A DNA stretch of 64,000 nucleotides. It comes from Closterium sp. Naga37s-1 (taxonomy: Eukaryota; Streptophyta; Zygnematophyceae; Desmidiales; Closteriaceae). A program made the translations under genes and the position numbers. The stretch lies in NCBI GenBank assembly GCA_947471745.1, contig CANJKZ010001146.1:1347501-1411500 (forward strand), read 5' to 3'. The notes under the pieces are model-generated. The model saw only the letters and a list, made by a program, of their open reading frames with translations. It was not told the origin of the DNA and did not search any database. Below, in pieces: positions 9,900-19,959 of this stretch; the stretch's first letter is position 1; every line of letters starts with the position of its first letter.

Positions 9900-10054
9900 T
9901 GTTGTGAAAACTGAAGGATCGTAGTGGACAGGATAACGCTTGCTAAGTGTTGATAGAATTTGAAAGAACAAGATAATTATAAGATGGGAGTAGAAGAATA
10001 TAAATAGCAATCCTAGATAGCCATGTACTCTGAGGGGTACATTCCCTTATTAAC
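9900..10054 (-). repeat. element C left (3') LTR, first piece
   Basis: The first 155 bp of C's LTR, up to the B insertion. It resumes at 23212 with the duplicated TTAAC. Compared with the right LTR it lacks about 33 bp after GCTAAGTG (about 9950). Confidence 0.9.
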
Positions 10055-10464
10055 TGTTGCGATCAGAAGTTGATCGTAGTCAGGATCACCTCAGGAAGGT
10101 TCGCACACTACTGATTTTGTGGTGGGCCCTTGACCTCAATATCTAAGTGAATGTAAATGCTTGCGATGATAAAACATGCTGATACAGCACTATAAATAAG
10201 AGTACAGGGGAATACCAATCGACCTAGCTAGCCATGTACTCTAAGGGGTACATTCCCTTATCACAGCGAATTCCAACCGTGCGACTCCAGACGGTTACGG
10301 AACTGTCCAGGCAGAATCCTCACCACTGCTGCGTCTGCCCAACGGTCCAGATGCTTTCGTAACCGTGCGACCCTTCGCGTCACTTCCGCCCTTTCGCTAG
10401 TGCGTGCTTCGCTTGCTGCGGTGAGGAGTGCACAGTAATGTTTCAATAATTACTATTCGTAACA
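10055..10464 (-). repeat. element B left (3') LTR
   Basis: 410 bp, starting TGTTGCGATCAGAAG and ending ATTCGTAACA. It carries internal AAGGGGTACATTCCCTTA, a motif shared with the C LTR, so B and C are related families. Confidence 0.92.
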
Positions 10465-10599
10465 CCCCCCTTCACTCCTGCCCGTAGCGAGTCTTGACCC
10501 GCTTGACTACTCCGCTGAGTTCGGAGCAGTGTTGGTACTGCTGACGTGACAGCTTCTTTGTGAGGAAGTCAGCTGCCATGTCACCTGTCGGGCAGTAGG

Positions 10600-11118
10600 T
10601 TAGCTCAACCTTGCCCTTGTCAGCTTCGTCTTTGACGAAGAGTACCGCAGCGCGATGTGTTTGGTGCGGTTGACGAATCCCGGCTTGTTCGCGATCCTGA
10701 TCGTGCTCTGGTTGTCGCAGTGCAGGCGAAAGTTCGCCGAGGCTGGAATTTTCACCTCCTGCTGTAGTTCTTCAAGATAGAGACCTTCGCCAACGGCTGC
10801 TGTGGCTATGATGAACTCAGCTTCTGCCGATGACAGGGCAACCAGCTCCTGCTTCTGTGAATTCCAGGAGATGGGACCGCTGGGCTCGAGGCGGAAAAGG
10901 AAGCCTGTCCTGGACCATCGATTGTCGGGGTCAGCAGCATGATCGGCGTCCACATTGGGTGTGGAGATGAAGAACTGAAGTGCTCGCTGAAGATCTGAGA
11001 GATTTTCAGCCGTTGGTTTGCGTGAGTACTGAGCCAACAGGCTCGCGATGTAGGAGAGATCGGGCCTGCAGATAGCGGATGCAAAGAGCAGGCATCCCAA
11101 CTGCTGCTGGTAGGTGTG
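10600..11118 (-). pseudogene. element B RT end and RNase H, truncated by element A
   Basis: The minus strand reads QQLGCLLFASAICRPDLSYI, then SRTGFLFRLEPSGPISWNSQ and NKPGFVNRTKHIALRY. Relative to the related copy at 55512-56050, a segment is missing between STPNV and DADHA, and the C-terminus is frameshifted. It continues the RT frame interrupted at 17607. Confidence 0.85.
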
Positions 11119-11937
11119 TGTTGGTGCAACCCTACGGTTTGCACTCGGCTTGTTGTCCGTGTGCGTGAATGTGTGTGTGTATGGAATGGTATGAGGGCAT
11201 GGGATAATATATATTTCATGCTTATAATTGTGTGTGAATGTTGAGTCATGATGTCGAGTGTGTGTGTCGAGTCAATAGCGAGTTATCGCTAGACGCGTGT
11301 TACGCGGTCGTTTGTGTCTCGCGCGCGGTTTCTATTTTGTCGTGCGCGGTTTCTATTTTGTCCTGTGTCGAACGTTCGGCGTGTCGCAGGTGTGTGCAGC
11401 AGACCCATCAAGAACTCAAGGATGAGTTTGTGATGAAGAGCCCGAGCCTTGGTGTCAAGCCTCAAGTGATTTCGAAGCTTGCCAAAAGGGTACACCTCAA
11501 GATATTGAAGATAGTTACATTACTTTGTGTAGTGTAACATTTCACTTGGTGTAGGCCCTAGTGAAGGGTAGTTTCGAGACCCTTCGTGGTTGGGAACAGT
11601 GTGGCACTGTTCCACATCACTGTACCTCGGCTCTTGGGGTTTGTAGGAGCTGGGAGTCATTCCCAACTCGTAACTCTTCCTATCTTGTGTTCTAAGACTA
11701 TAGTGGCTGCCATAGTACCGTTCGTTCAAACCGACGCTGTGTCGTCAATTCTTTATCAAATCGTGCAATCTAAATTGCTAATTGTAGACGACGTAAAGAC
11801 GCTCCAGATCCAATTTGAATCAAGTCATTTGCAGCTGTGAGCAGAACGCTATCAACGTTTGAAGCCGCTGTTCAGAAATCCGTCTGTGCTCTCTATCTTT
11901 CGTTTTAGGCACATTCAAGCCTATTGTGACTATAACA
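11119..11937 (+). repeat. element A 5' LTR
   Basis: 819 bp. It is the promoter-bearing repeat of element A; an AT-rich stretch (ATAATATATATTTCATG, about 11203) is a possible TATA region. Confidence 0.95.
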
Positions 11938-11971
11938 AGTGGTATCAGAGGCCCTTGGAGCAGTTTCGACA

Positions 11972-14900
11972 ATGTCTGGACCTGAGGAAAGGGGTGGCAG
12001 AGGTGCTGGTGGCAGTGGAGAAGCCCAAGCTCAAGGCCAACCCCGTGATTCAGCCATGGTGCCCATGCAACCAAGTCTTGGCCCACCTAGGGATGAGCCT
12101 AGGGTGTTTGGGCTTGACAAGTTCAACGGTGACAACTTTGCTGAATGGTCCTTCAAGATGGAGAACATCTTTGACCACTATGACCTGCTGGAGGTGATGG
12201 AAGGAACGGAGAAGCGCCCCGAGAACGACCCGGAGAAGAGCCCGTGGGTGCGGAAGAGCGCACAAGGCTATCTCTTACTTGGGCAAGCGTTGGGGAGCAG
12301 TCAGATCCGTCACATCAAGCCATTCCAGCGTGAACCAGAGAAAGGACCAAAGGCATGGGCTGCTCTCAAGGGTGTACATGCTCCTGCAACAGCGGCGGTA
12401 GCGGTGGTGTTGGAACGGCAAATGGCGGCACTTCGAATTGAAGAAGACGAAGCGGTTGAAGAAGGGGTGCAGAAATTCTTCGACTTGTTGACGCGGCTTG
12501 AGGGAGCTGATTTGAACTACAGTGAGCTCCAAAAGAAGACCAAGTTGCTGGCCTTACTCCCAGAGTCATGGTCCTCGCTCATCATCAACCTTAATCGCGA
12601 CTTGCCCCGCCTCTCGCTTGAAGACGTGAAGCGAGCTATCCTTCAAGAGGATTTCCGCCGCCGTGAGTTGGCGAGTGCGGATGGCGCTGGGGCAGCGAGC
12701 ATCGGCCGTGGATATGGTCGAGGAAGAGGCAGAGGACGAGGGGGAGGAAGGTTTGGTGGCAGCAACTTCGGCGGAGGCCGCAGGAGTGGCGGTTACGGCA
12801 GCGACGACAAGAGCTACGGACGCGGTCGCGGCCGATTCGACGGTGAGTGTCACTATTGCCACAAGAGCGGACACATGTGGCGCGACTGCTACAAACTCCC
12901 TGATGGTTGGACCCCTGCTCAAGGCCAAGAGGGTAGAGGAGCAGGAGGAGGGAGAGGACGAGGCCGTGGAGGCCGTGGCGGTCGCGGTGGCGGAGCTGCA
13001 AACATGAAGAGCGGAGACAACGACAAGGACCCGAGCGACGATCGATACCCGGGTCTATTCTACTTCGTGTCGACGCAAGTACCGGCTGGTCCAGAGAAGG
13101 ATGAAGGCTTTGAGGAGCCAGCAGCTGTGGGGAAGGTGACCCTACACCCCCTGGACTATTGGGTGATTGATAGTGGCGCTACCTATAGCATGACACCTCG
13201 CCCGGACTTGCTCACCGAACTCGAGCCGTCACCGGTGAAGCATGTCACATCGGCTTTGGGGCAGCGAGCAGAGGTGAAAGGCATGGGCAAGGCCATGTTC
13301 AAGGGTGCTGATGGGAAGATGGTGGGCCTCAAGAACGTGCTTTGGGTGCCCAGCCTTGCTGCAAACTTGATTTCCGTGCGGCGGTTGGCAAAGGCCGGCA
13401 TGGACACGAACTCGAAGGGAGCCAAGACCTACACCGCAAGGCTTGGCGATCGAATTCTTTGGGACCTTCATGAGGACAGGGATGTCTACAATGAGATGTG
13501 GCAGATCCCAGTGGTCCCTATGCCTAAGGAGAGGCAAGTGGCAGCAAGCATCAGCACCAAGGATGGAGCGGTCGGTAGCGACGATGGCGCGAACGGTCGC
13601 GCTAAGGAGAATGAGCTCAAGAAGAGCAAACCTGGAGGGACCAGCAAGTTTAGTGAACCTAAGGAGAGTGGTGCAGCAACCAAGGAGCAGCAAAAGGGTG
13701 AGGAGAACCCAGAGGCAGCAGCGGAGGAGGACTACGGAGAGAGTATGTGGGGCGCTATTGCGAGCGCGGCATTCTCCAATCCAACTTCGGCTACGGGGGA
13801 GTGTGATTGGCTCACCTTGCATCGGCGCATGGGGCATGTGGCCCTGCCCATCTTGCAGCAGCTAGTGAAGAATGAGATGGTTGCTGGCATACGTGTGAAG
13901 GGGGAGCCCGATGAGGTGCTTGGCTGCCCGACGTGCATTCAAGCCAAGTTCACCCGGTTTCCGTTCCCTAGTTCGGAGGCAACGGCAAAGGCACCGCTTG
14001 ATGAGGTGGTGATGGACGTGGTGGGCCCCCTGAAGCTTGGAGCTGCTGGAGCTGAGTATTTTCTCACCATTGTCGACGTTTACACCCGCATGACTTGGGT
14101 GTACGTGCTGGCCAAGAAGAGCGACGTGGCTGAAACGTTGAAGACGGATTGGTTTCCGATGGTGGAGCGGCAACAAGACCGTCTAGTCAAGTCAATCCGC
14201 ACCGATCGAGGGGGAGAGTTCCTGAGCAAGGAGTTTGGGTTGTGGCTGAAGAAGAATGGTATTCGGCACTCCCTCACCATGCCATACTCCCCTGCAATGA
14301 ACGGCATCGCCGAGCGAGCGAACCACACAATCACGGAGGCGGCACGCGGGTTGCTCATTGAAGCCGGGCTACCCGACTATTTCTGGCCTGATGCGGTGCG
14401 GAGCGCGTGTGTGGCCAAGAACAGAGCCTTGACTCATGTGGGAGCAGACAAATGGGTGCCCTATGTGGAGTGGCTAGGAAGGAAGCCAAAGGTGGATATG
14501 CTTCGGGTGTTCGGGTGCATGTGCATGGCGCTCGTGCCTAAGCATCTTCGGCACAACAAGCTTGGTGCCAAGGCGGTGTGGGCCGTGCACTTGGGCATGG
14601 CTCAAAACAGCAAGGGATGGCTTCTTTGGGACCCATTCACCAAGAATTTCTTGGTGAGCAGGGACTGCAAGTTCATGGAGAACTTCATGTACAAGGATTG
14701 GAAGGCGGAGAATGAGGCGAAGATAGGCGTGCGGTTTGGGGAGGTGAAGAGTTCCGGTTTGGAGCATGTGGAGCTGCCTTTGGAGCTGAGCAGCGGCAGC
14801 ACAACCACAAGGCAATCCTCCCTTGTGAATGGGGGAGAGGAGGCCAATGATGCAGAGGAAGAAGAGGAGGAGGTGCAGCAAGTGAGCGAGCGTGCACCGT

Positions 14901-16741
14901 CACTCCCTTCCCGTACTACGAGTGCTCCACGGATTCGAGCCACACCGCAGCAACGCCAAGGTCTTCAAGTCCCTGCAGCTGAGGAGGAAGGAAGGGGGAA
15001 GAGGAGAGTTCAACCCCCTAATAGGCTGACCTATGATGCGCCGGGAAAGCAGGGCAAGACAGCCCTGGCCGGAGCGGCAATGATGGTCGGAGACGACGAG
15101 GAGAGTGACTACGAGGAGTGTGCCTTCGCGTTCTTCTCTCCGGTGGAGATGCTGGGAGAACCAGCAACTCTCAAGGAGGCTTTGGAGAGTAGTGATGCTG
15201 AAGAGTGGAAGAAGGCCATGGAGAGTGAGCTGAAGAGCATCGAGGAGAATGACACGTTTGAATTGGTGGAGCTACCGGAGGGGCGTACGGCGATAACGTC
15301 CAAGTGGCTCTTCAAAATCAAGTCGGATGCCGACGGCAAGATCGAGCGCTACAAGTCTAGGCTTGTAGCCAAGGGGTACCAGCAGAAGGAGAAGGTGGAC
15401 TTCAAGGAGCTGTTTGCCCCTGTGGTGAAGCCGACGACGCTGCGAACCCTATTCGCGGGAGCCGCCATCAAAGGATGGGTAGTAAAGCAAATGGACATCG
15501 TAACGGCATTCCTTAACGGCATCCTTGAGGAGGAGATTTTTATGGCGCAGCCAGAGGGGTTTGATGATGGTAGTGGCAGAGTGTGGAAGCTGAAGAAGGC
15601 CCTCTATGGGCTGAAGCAGGCCCCTAGGCAATGGTACATGAAGCTGCGCGAAGTGTTGGAGGGGATCGGCTTCACTCCCTCAACGGCCGATCACTCCTTG
15701 TTCATGCTTGGCGAGGGGGAGCAGAGGAGTTTCATGGTGGTTTATGTGGATGACATCCTCATTTTCTCACCCTCTTCTGACCTTGTGAAGGAGGTGATGC
15801 TGAAGCTTCAAGACAAGTTCAAGTGCAAGGCCCTTGGTGACGTGAGCTTCTACCTTGGGCTCCACATCGAACGAGATGTGGAGAAGCGGTGCATGCGGGT
15901 GCATCAACGAAAGTACCTGGAGGCATTGGCTGCCAACTTTGGGCAGAGTGAAGGCCATGTGGCTACACCCTTTCCCTCTGGGTTCAAGTGTGTGAAGGGA
16001 CCAGAGGAGGAGAGCGTTGGTGAAGAGGAGAGGCGCCGATTTCACTCGTTGGTGGGCAGCCTCATGTATGCGGCGGTAAACACCCGACCGGACGTCGCGT
16101 TTGCTACCGGGCAGCTGGCTAGGGTTGTGCAATGCCCTAATGAGGAGCAGGTAGCAGCTGGAATGAGGGTGGCCAAGTATCTTGGCCAAACACCGACCGT
16201 TGGGCTGCAATACTCGGCGGCGGCACAAAGGCGCCAAAAGGGCGCGGATGGTGTTGAACCCGGGCGTTTGTTCCTCACCGCCTACTCGGATGCTTCATAT
16301 GCATCAGAACCAGAGGACATGACAAGTGTGGGAGGCTTCATATGCTGTGTTGGTGGAGGCCCAACTGCTTGGGAGAGCAAGAAGCAGGTTGACCAAGCTT
16401 TGAGCTCGGTGGAGTCCGAGTACATGGCACTCTTCCGTGCCGTACGGGAGATTGTGTGGCAGCGGCGTTTGTTGGCTGAATTGGGGGAGGAGCAGCAAGG
16501 ACCTACCCCACTGTACTGTGACAGCCAGGGTGCCATTGCTCTTGCTAAGAACCCTGTGTTGCATGGACTCACGAAGCACATGAGGGTGAAGTGGCATTGG
16601 ACGAGGAGCATGGTAACCGCGGGTGAAGTTGAGTTGCGTTACGTGAAGACCACGGGGCAGCCGGCTGACATGATGACCAAGAGGCTGGTGGAGCAGCAGC
16701 ATTGGAAGTGTTGCAAGCTGGCTGGGATGGCTCTGAACTGA
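11972..16741 (+). CDS. element A copia Gag-Pol polyprotein, uninterrupted
   Basis: From the first ATG (11972, MSGPEERGG) the frame runs 1589 residues without a stop. Domains in order: gag (FNGDNFAEWSFKMENIFDHY), Gly/Arg-rich stretch, zinc knuckle CHYCHKSGHMWRDC, protease WVIDSGATYSM, pre-integrase WLTLHRRMGHVALPILQ, integrase core (MDVVGPLKLG, IRTDRGGEFLSKEFG, SPAMNGIAERANHTI), RT (WLFKIKSDADGKIERYKSRL, YGLKQAPRQWY, YVDDILIF) and RNase H (AYSDASYASEPEDMTSVGGF, SSVESEYMALF, TKHMRVKWHW). All catalytic boxes seen are canonical. Gag and Pol are one frame, as is usual for plant copia. It could be retrotransposition-competent, but nothing here shows expression. Confidence 0.96.
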   Translation: MSGPEERGGRGAGGSGEAQAQGQPRDSAMVPMQPSLGPPRDEPRVFGLDKFNGDNFAEWSFKMENIFDHYDLLEVMEGTEKRPENDPEKSPWVRKSAQGYLLLGQALGSSQIRHIKPFQREPEKGPKAWAALKGVHAPATAAVAVVLERQMAALRIEEDEAVEEGVQKFFDLLTRLEGADLNYSELQKKTKLLALLPESWSSLIINLNRDLPRLSLEDVKRAILQEDFRRRELASADGAGAASIGRGYGRGRGRGRGGGRFGGSNFGGGRRSGGYGSDDKSYGRGRGRFDGECHYCHKSGHMWRDCYKLPDGWTPAQGQEGRGAGGGRGRGRGGRGGRGGGAANMKSGDNDKDPSDDRYPGLFYFVSTQVPAGPEKDEGFEEPAAVGKVTLHPLDYWVIDSGATYSMTPRPDLLTELEPSPVKHVTSALGQRAEVKGMGKAMFKGADGKMVGLKNVLWVPSLAANLISVRRLAKAGMDTNSKGAKTYTARLGDRILWDLHEDRDVYNEMWQIPVVPMPKERQVAASISTKDGAVGSDDGANGRAKENELKKSKPGGTSKFSEPKESGAATKEQQKGEENPEAAAEEDYGESMWGAIASAAFSNPTSATGECDWLTLHRRMGHVALPILQQLVKNEMVAGIRVKGEPDEVLGCPTCIQAKFTRFPFPSSEATAKAPLDEVVMDVVGPLKLGAAGAEYFLTIVDVYTRMTWVYVLAKKSDVAETLKTDWFPMVERQQDRLVKSIRTDRGGEFLSKEFGLWLKKNGIRHSLTMPYSPAMNGIAERANHTITEAARGLLIEAGLPDYFWPDAVRSACVAKNRALTHVGADKWVPYVEWLGRKPKVDMLRVFGCMCMALVPKHLRHNKLGAKAVWAVHLGMAQNSKGWLLWDPFTKNFLVSRDCKFMENFMYKDWKAENEAKIGVRFGEVKSSGLEHVELPLELSSGSTTTRQSSLVNGGEEANDAEEEEEEVQQVSERAPSLPSRTTSAPRIRATPQQRQGLQVPAAEEEGRGKRRVQPPNRLTYDAPGKQGKTALAGAAMMVGDDEESDYEECAFAFFSPVEMLGEPATLKEALESSDAEEWKKAMESELKSIEENDTFELVELPEGRTAITSKWLFKIKSDADGKIERYKSRLVAKGYQQKEKVDFKELFAPVVKPTTLRTLFAGAAIKGWVVKQMDIVTAFLNGILEEEIFMAQPEGFDDGSGRVWKLKKALYGLKQAPRQWYMKLREVLEGIGFTPSTADHSLFMLGEGEQRSFMVVYVDDILIFSPSSDLVKEVMLKLQDKFKCKALGDVSFYLGLHIERDVEKRCMRVHQRKYLEALAANFGQSEGHVATPFPSGFKCVKGPEEESVGEEERRRFHSLVGSLMYAAVNTRPDVAFATGQLARVVQCPNEEQVAAGMRVAKYLGQTPTVGLQYSAAAQRRQKGADGVEPGRLFLTAYSDASYASEPEDMTSVGGFICCVGGGPTAWESKKQVDQALSSVESEYMALFRAVREIVWQRRLLAELGEEQQGPTPLYCDSQGAIALAKNPVLHGLTKHMRVKWHWTRSMVTAGEVELRYVKTTGQPADMMTKRLVEQQHWKCCKLAGMALN

Positions 16742-16782
16742 GAGAGCAACATATCCTAAGGCCAACAATCCGAGGGGGAGTT

Positions 16783-17601
16783 TGTTGGTGCAACCCTACG
16801 GTTTGCACTCGGCTTGTTGTCCGTGTGCGTGAATGTGTGTGTGTATGGAATGGTATGAGGGCATGGGATAATATATATTTCATGCTTATAATTGTGTGTG
16901 AATGTTGAGTCATGATGTCGAGTGTGTGTGTCGAGTCAATAGCGAGTTATCGCTAGACGCGTGTTACGCGGTCGTTTGTGTCTCGCGCGCGGTTTCTATT
17001 TTGTCGTGCGTGGTTTCTATTTTGTCCTGTGTCGAACGTTCGGCGTGTCGCAGGTGTGTGCAGCAGACCCATCAAGAACTCAAGGATGAGTTTGTGATGA
17101 AGAGCCCGAGCCTTGGTGTCAAGCCTCAAGCGATTTCGAAGCTTGCCAAAAGGGTACACCTCAAGATATTGAAGATAGTTACATTACTTTGTGTAGTGTA
17201 ACATTTCACTTGGTGTAGGCCCTAGTGAAGGGTAGTTTCGAGACCCTTCGTGGTTGGGGACAGTGTGGCACTGTTCCACATCACTGTACCTCGGCTCTTG
17301 GGGTTTGTAGGAGCTGGGAGTCATTCCCAACTCGTAACTCTTCCTATCTTGTGTTCTAAGACTATAGTGGCTGCCATAGTACCGTTCGTTCAAACCGACG
17401 CTGTATCGTCAATTCTTTATCAAATCGTGCAATCTAAATTGCTAATTGTAGACGACATGAAGACGCTCCAGATCCAATTTGAATCAAGTCATTTGCAGCT
17501 GTGAGCAGAACGCTATCAACGTTTGAAGCCGCTGTGCAGAAATCCGTCTGTGCTCTCTATCTTTCGTTTTAGGCACATTCAAGCCTATTGTGACTATAAC
17601 A
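16783..17601 (+). repeat. element A 3' LTR
   Basis: 819 bp, same ends as the 5' copy, with scattered substitutions such as GTGATTTCG to GCGATTTCG near 17130. Confidence 0.95.
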
Positions 17602-17606
17602 GTGTG

Positions 17607-18600
17607 AAGCCCGGCAGGGGACATGGCTTTGTTGTCAGGCTTGTGGTTGGGTCCTGGAGTGCGGTAAGGGGTGGAGAGTGGTGCAGGCGGAATGTTGAAA
17701 CGCTTGCTAAGTTCCTTTGCGTACTTGGCTGCTGAGAGATGAATGGCTTCTGGCGAGTAGGAGATGTTGAGCCCGAGGAATTGCTTCGCGTCGTGGTTGC
17801 AAGTGATGTCGACGCGCCCCGCGAGGCTCTTCTCGAACTGCTCAAGTAGCTTGTTGCTTGACCCTGTGTAGAGGAGGTCGTCGACGTAAACCGTGAGTAA
17901 GATGTATTCGCCGCGAAAATCACGGCGATACATCCCAGGGTCGTGAGGTAGCTGCTTGAACCCGATTTCAAGCAGTATGTTGTGCAAGTACTGCTGCCAG
18001 AGCCTCGGCGCCTGTTTGATCCCGTAGAGGGATTTTCGTAGCTGGCAGACGCGTGAATCTCCTTCGCCATATGTGTGCGGCTGCTCCACGTAGATCACTG
18101 CATCCACTAACGAGTACAGGAACGCGTTCTTCACATCGATTTGTCGGAGCGGAAGGTGTCGTGCCTTTGGCGATGGCGAGGAGAATTCTGACGGAGGTAT
18201 GATGGCTAACCGGTGCAAATGTCTGGTCGAAGTCAATGCCGTGCCTCTGATCGTAGCCGCGCACTACTCAGCGTGCCTTGAATCGCTCGATCGTGCCGTC
18301 AGCTGCGGTCTTCACACGAAAAACCCATTTGCTGGAGAGTATCCTCCTTCCCTTGACTGTTGCGCGATTGACGAGTACCCAGGTGTCGCATGACTCGAGT
18401 GCCCTGATCTCCGCGTCCATCGCCTCGCGCCACTCCTTGCTGTGGGGTCCAGTGAGAGCTTGGCACGGGTTCTTTGGCTGGATGATGCGCAGCGCCGTTG
18501 AGGTGGCGGTGTGAAGTCCGAGGAGTTGCATTCTAGTGACGGTGCTATCGTGGCGATGCTGCGGGACAACCTCCTGCACGTCGTCGTCGTCGTCACTTTC
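17607..18600 (-). pseudogene. element B reverse transcriptase, 5' part
   Basis: The minus strand encodes KWVFRVKTAADGTIERFKAR, RQIDVKNAFLYSLVDAVIYV, YGIKQAPRLWQQYLHNILLE and the YVDDLLYTG box. A frameshift near 18170-18260 separates the first segment from the rest. The frame is cut by the element A insertion at the sequence SPAGLHT. Confidence 0.85.
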
Positions 18601-18660
18601 CGGCTCAGGTGGGGTTGGTGGTGCTACGCCTCCGCCGCTTCCGCTGCCTCCTGTTGCGCC

Positions 18661-19848
18661 TCATGCTGCGCCCGTTCCTCCTTCGGATGAATCATCGTCA
18701 TCGTCGTCGTCGCGAAGATCACCTCTCGTGAACTCCCCTCTGGGATCTTGCTCCAGAATGGCCGCAGCAGCTTTGTCTTCTGGCGTGGCGTAGCTGTGGC
18801 CGTCATTGGCGTAGACGCGGTTCGCGTTCGCTTGCTCGTTTTTGCGAAACTGCTGGAGGAAGAGGCGCTCATAAAAAATGACGTCGCGCGCGTTTTTAAT
18901 AGTCTGGCTCAAGAGGTCCAGGATGAGCCACGCCTTGTATTCGTGGCTGATGCCGAGGTGGATCCCCCAGCGCGCGCGGCTCCTGAATTTGCCAATGGTT
19001 GATGTTGGCGGGCGGTACTGAACCATGCACCCCCACACGCGGAGCATGGAGGTGTCGCCCTTGGTCCCCGTCCACTTCACATGCGAAGAGAGGTTGCCGG
19101 AGATCGCAGTGGTTGTCAGCAGGTTGTGCACCCGTACGGCGTGGTGCATCGCGTACGTCTAGTATATCGGCGGAAGCTTCGACTGCTTCATCAGCGCGCG
19201 CACCTTTGTCATGAGCGTGCGATTGGTGCGCTCAACTACGCCCTGCTGCTGATGCGTGTAGGGGAGAGAAATGTAATGCTCGATCCCCTTCTGTGCGAGG
19301 TAATCCTGCAGCTCCTTACTCATGAACTCCGCTGTGCCGTCAGATTGCCATATCTTTAATTTCTCCCCAAACTGCCACTGCGCGTGTGCCAGCCATAGAC
19401 GGAACGCCTCGTATGCTTTGCTGCGTGCCTCCACATTTACGACCCACACGTATCGTGTTCCAGCGTCGACGAAGGTAAGTGTATACAGCTCGTCGTCGAT
19501 TCCGCAGTGTCCCACGTTGAGGAAGTCGCTGTAGACTTTCTCCAATTTAGCGTAGCGGTTGGTTCCAGGTTCGAGCAGGGGGAACGGTTGGTGGCTCAGC
19601 GCAGCCTTGGGGCAGACGGTGCAGGTGCGCGGAAGCGTTACGCCTCTCATTTCGGAGCCGTCAGGGCGTAGGAGTGCGCCAGGTGCAAACATGCCAGCTT
19701 TGATGCAGTTCTCCAGCGTGACGCGCGAGGGGTGGCCGAGGCACTGATGCCAGAGCGCATCGTCGGCGCGCAATCCAGAGGTGCACATGTAGCGCGCGCG
19801 TGCTGCTTCTTCTTCTTCCTCCTCGTCGGTGCCCGTGGTCAGCATCAA
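18661..19848 (-). pseudogene. element B integrase with one in-frame stop
   Basis: The pre-integrase motif WHQCLGHPSRVTLENC and the core (EKVYSDFLNVGHCG, WQSDGTAEFMSKELQDYLAQ, TERTNR-like VVERTNRTL) are in one frame. The segment PPIY is followed by TAG near 19159, after which the same frame continues YAMHHAVRVHNLL and the GIHLGISHEYKAWLILD region. A single substitution could explain the stop. Confidence 0.82.
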
Positions 19849-19959
19849 TGTGAGGAATTCCCTGTCGCGGATGATGGAGTAGGGGATGTTGGTCCCCGGG
19901 ATTGTTCCAAGGGCCAGTGTCGGTTCGTGCGGCTCGGGGGCAGGCCCGTAGACGGTGCG

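Larger units (their letters stand above)
11119..17601 (+). mobile_element. element A: complete young Ty1/copia retrotransposon
   Basis: Two 819-bp LTRs (11119-11937 and 16783-17601) start TGTTGGTGCAACCC and end GACTATAACA. The 5-bp target duplication GTGTG lies at 11114-11118 and 17602-17606. The primer-binding site TGGTATCAGAG follows the 5' LTR after two bases, and a purine tract CGAGGGGGAGTT precedes the 3' LTR. By eye the LTRs differ at only about 7-8 positions, around 1 percent. Confidence 0.96.

Noticed and set aside
9478..9924. Plus-strand open frame of 148 codons
   Set aside because: It crosses the foldback element's inner and outer inverted repeats, uses no recognisable domain and is probably chance.
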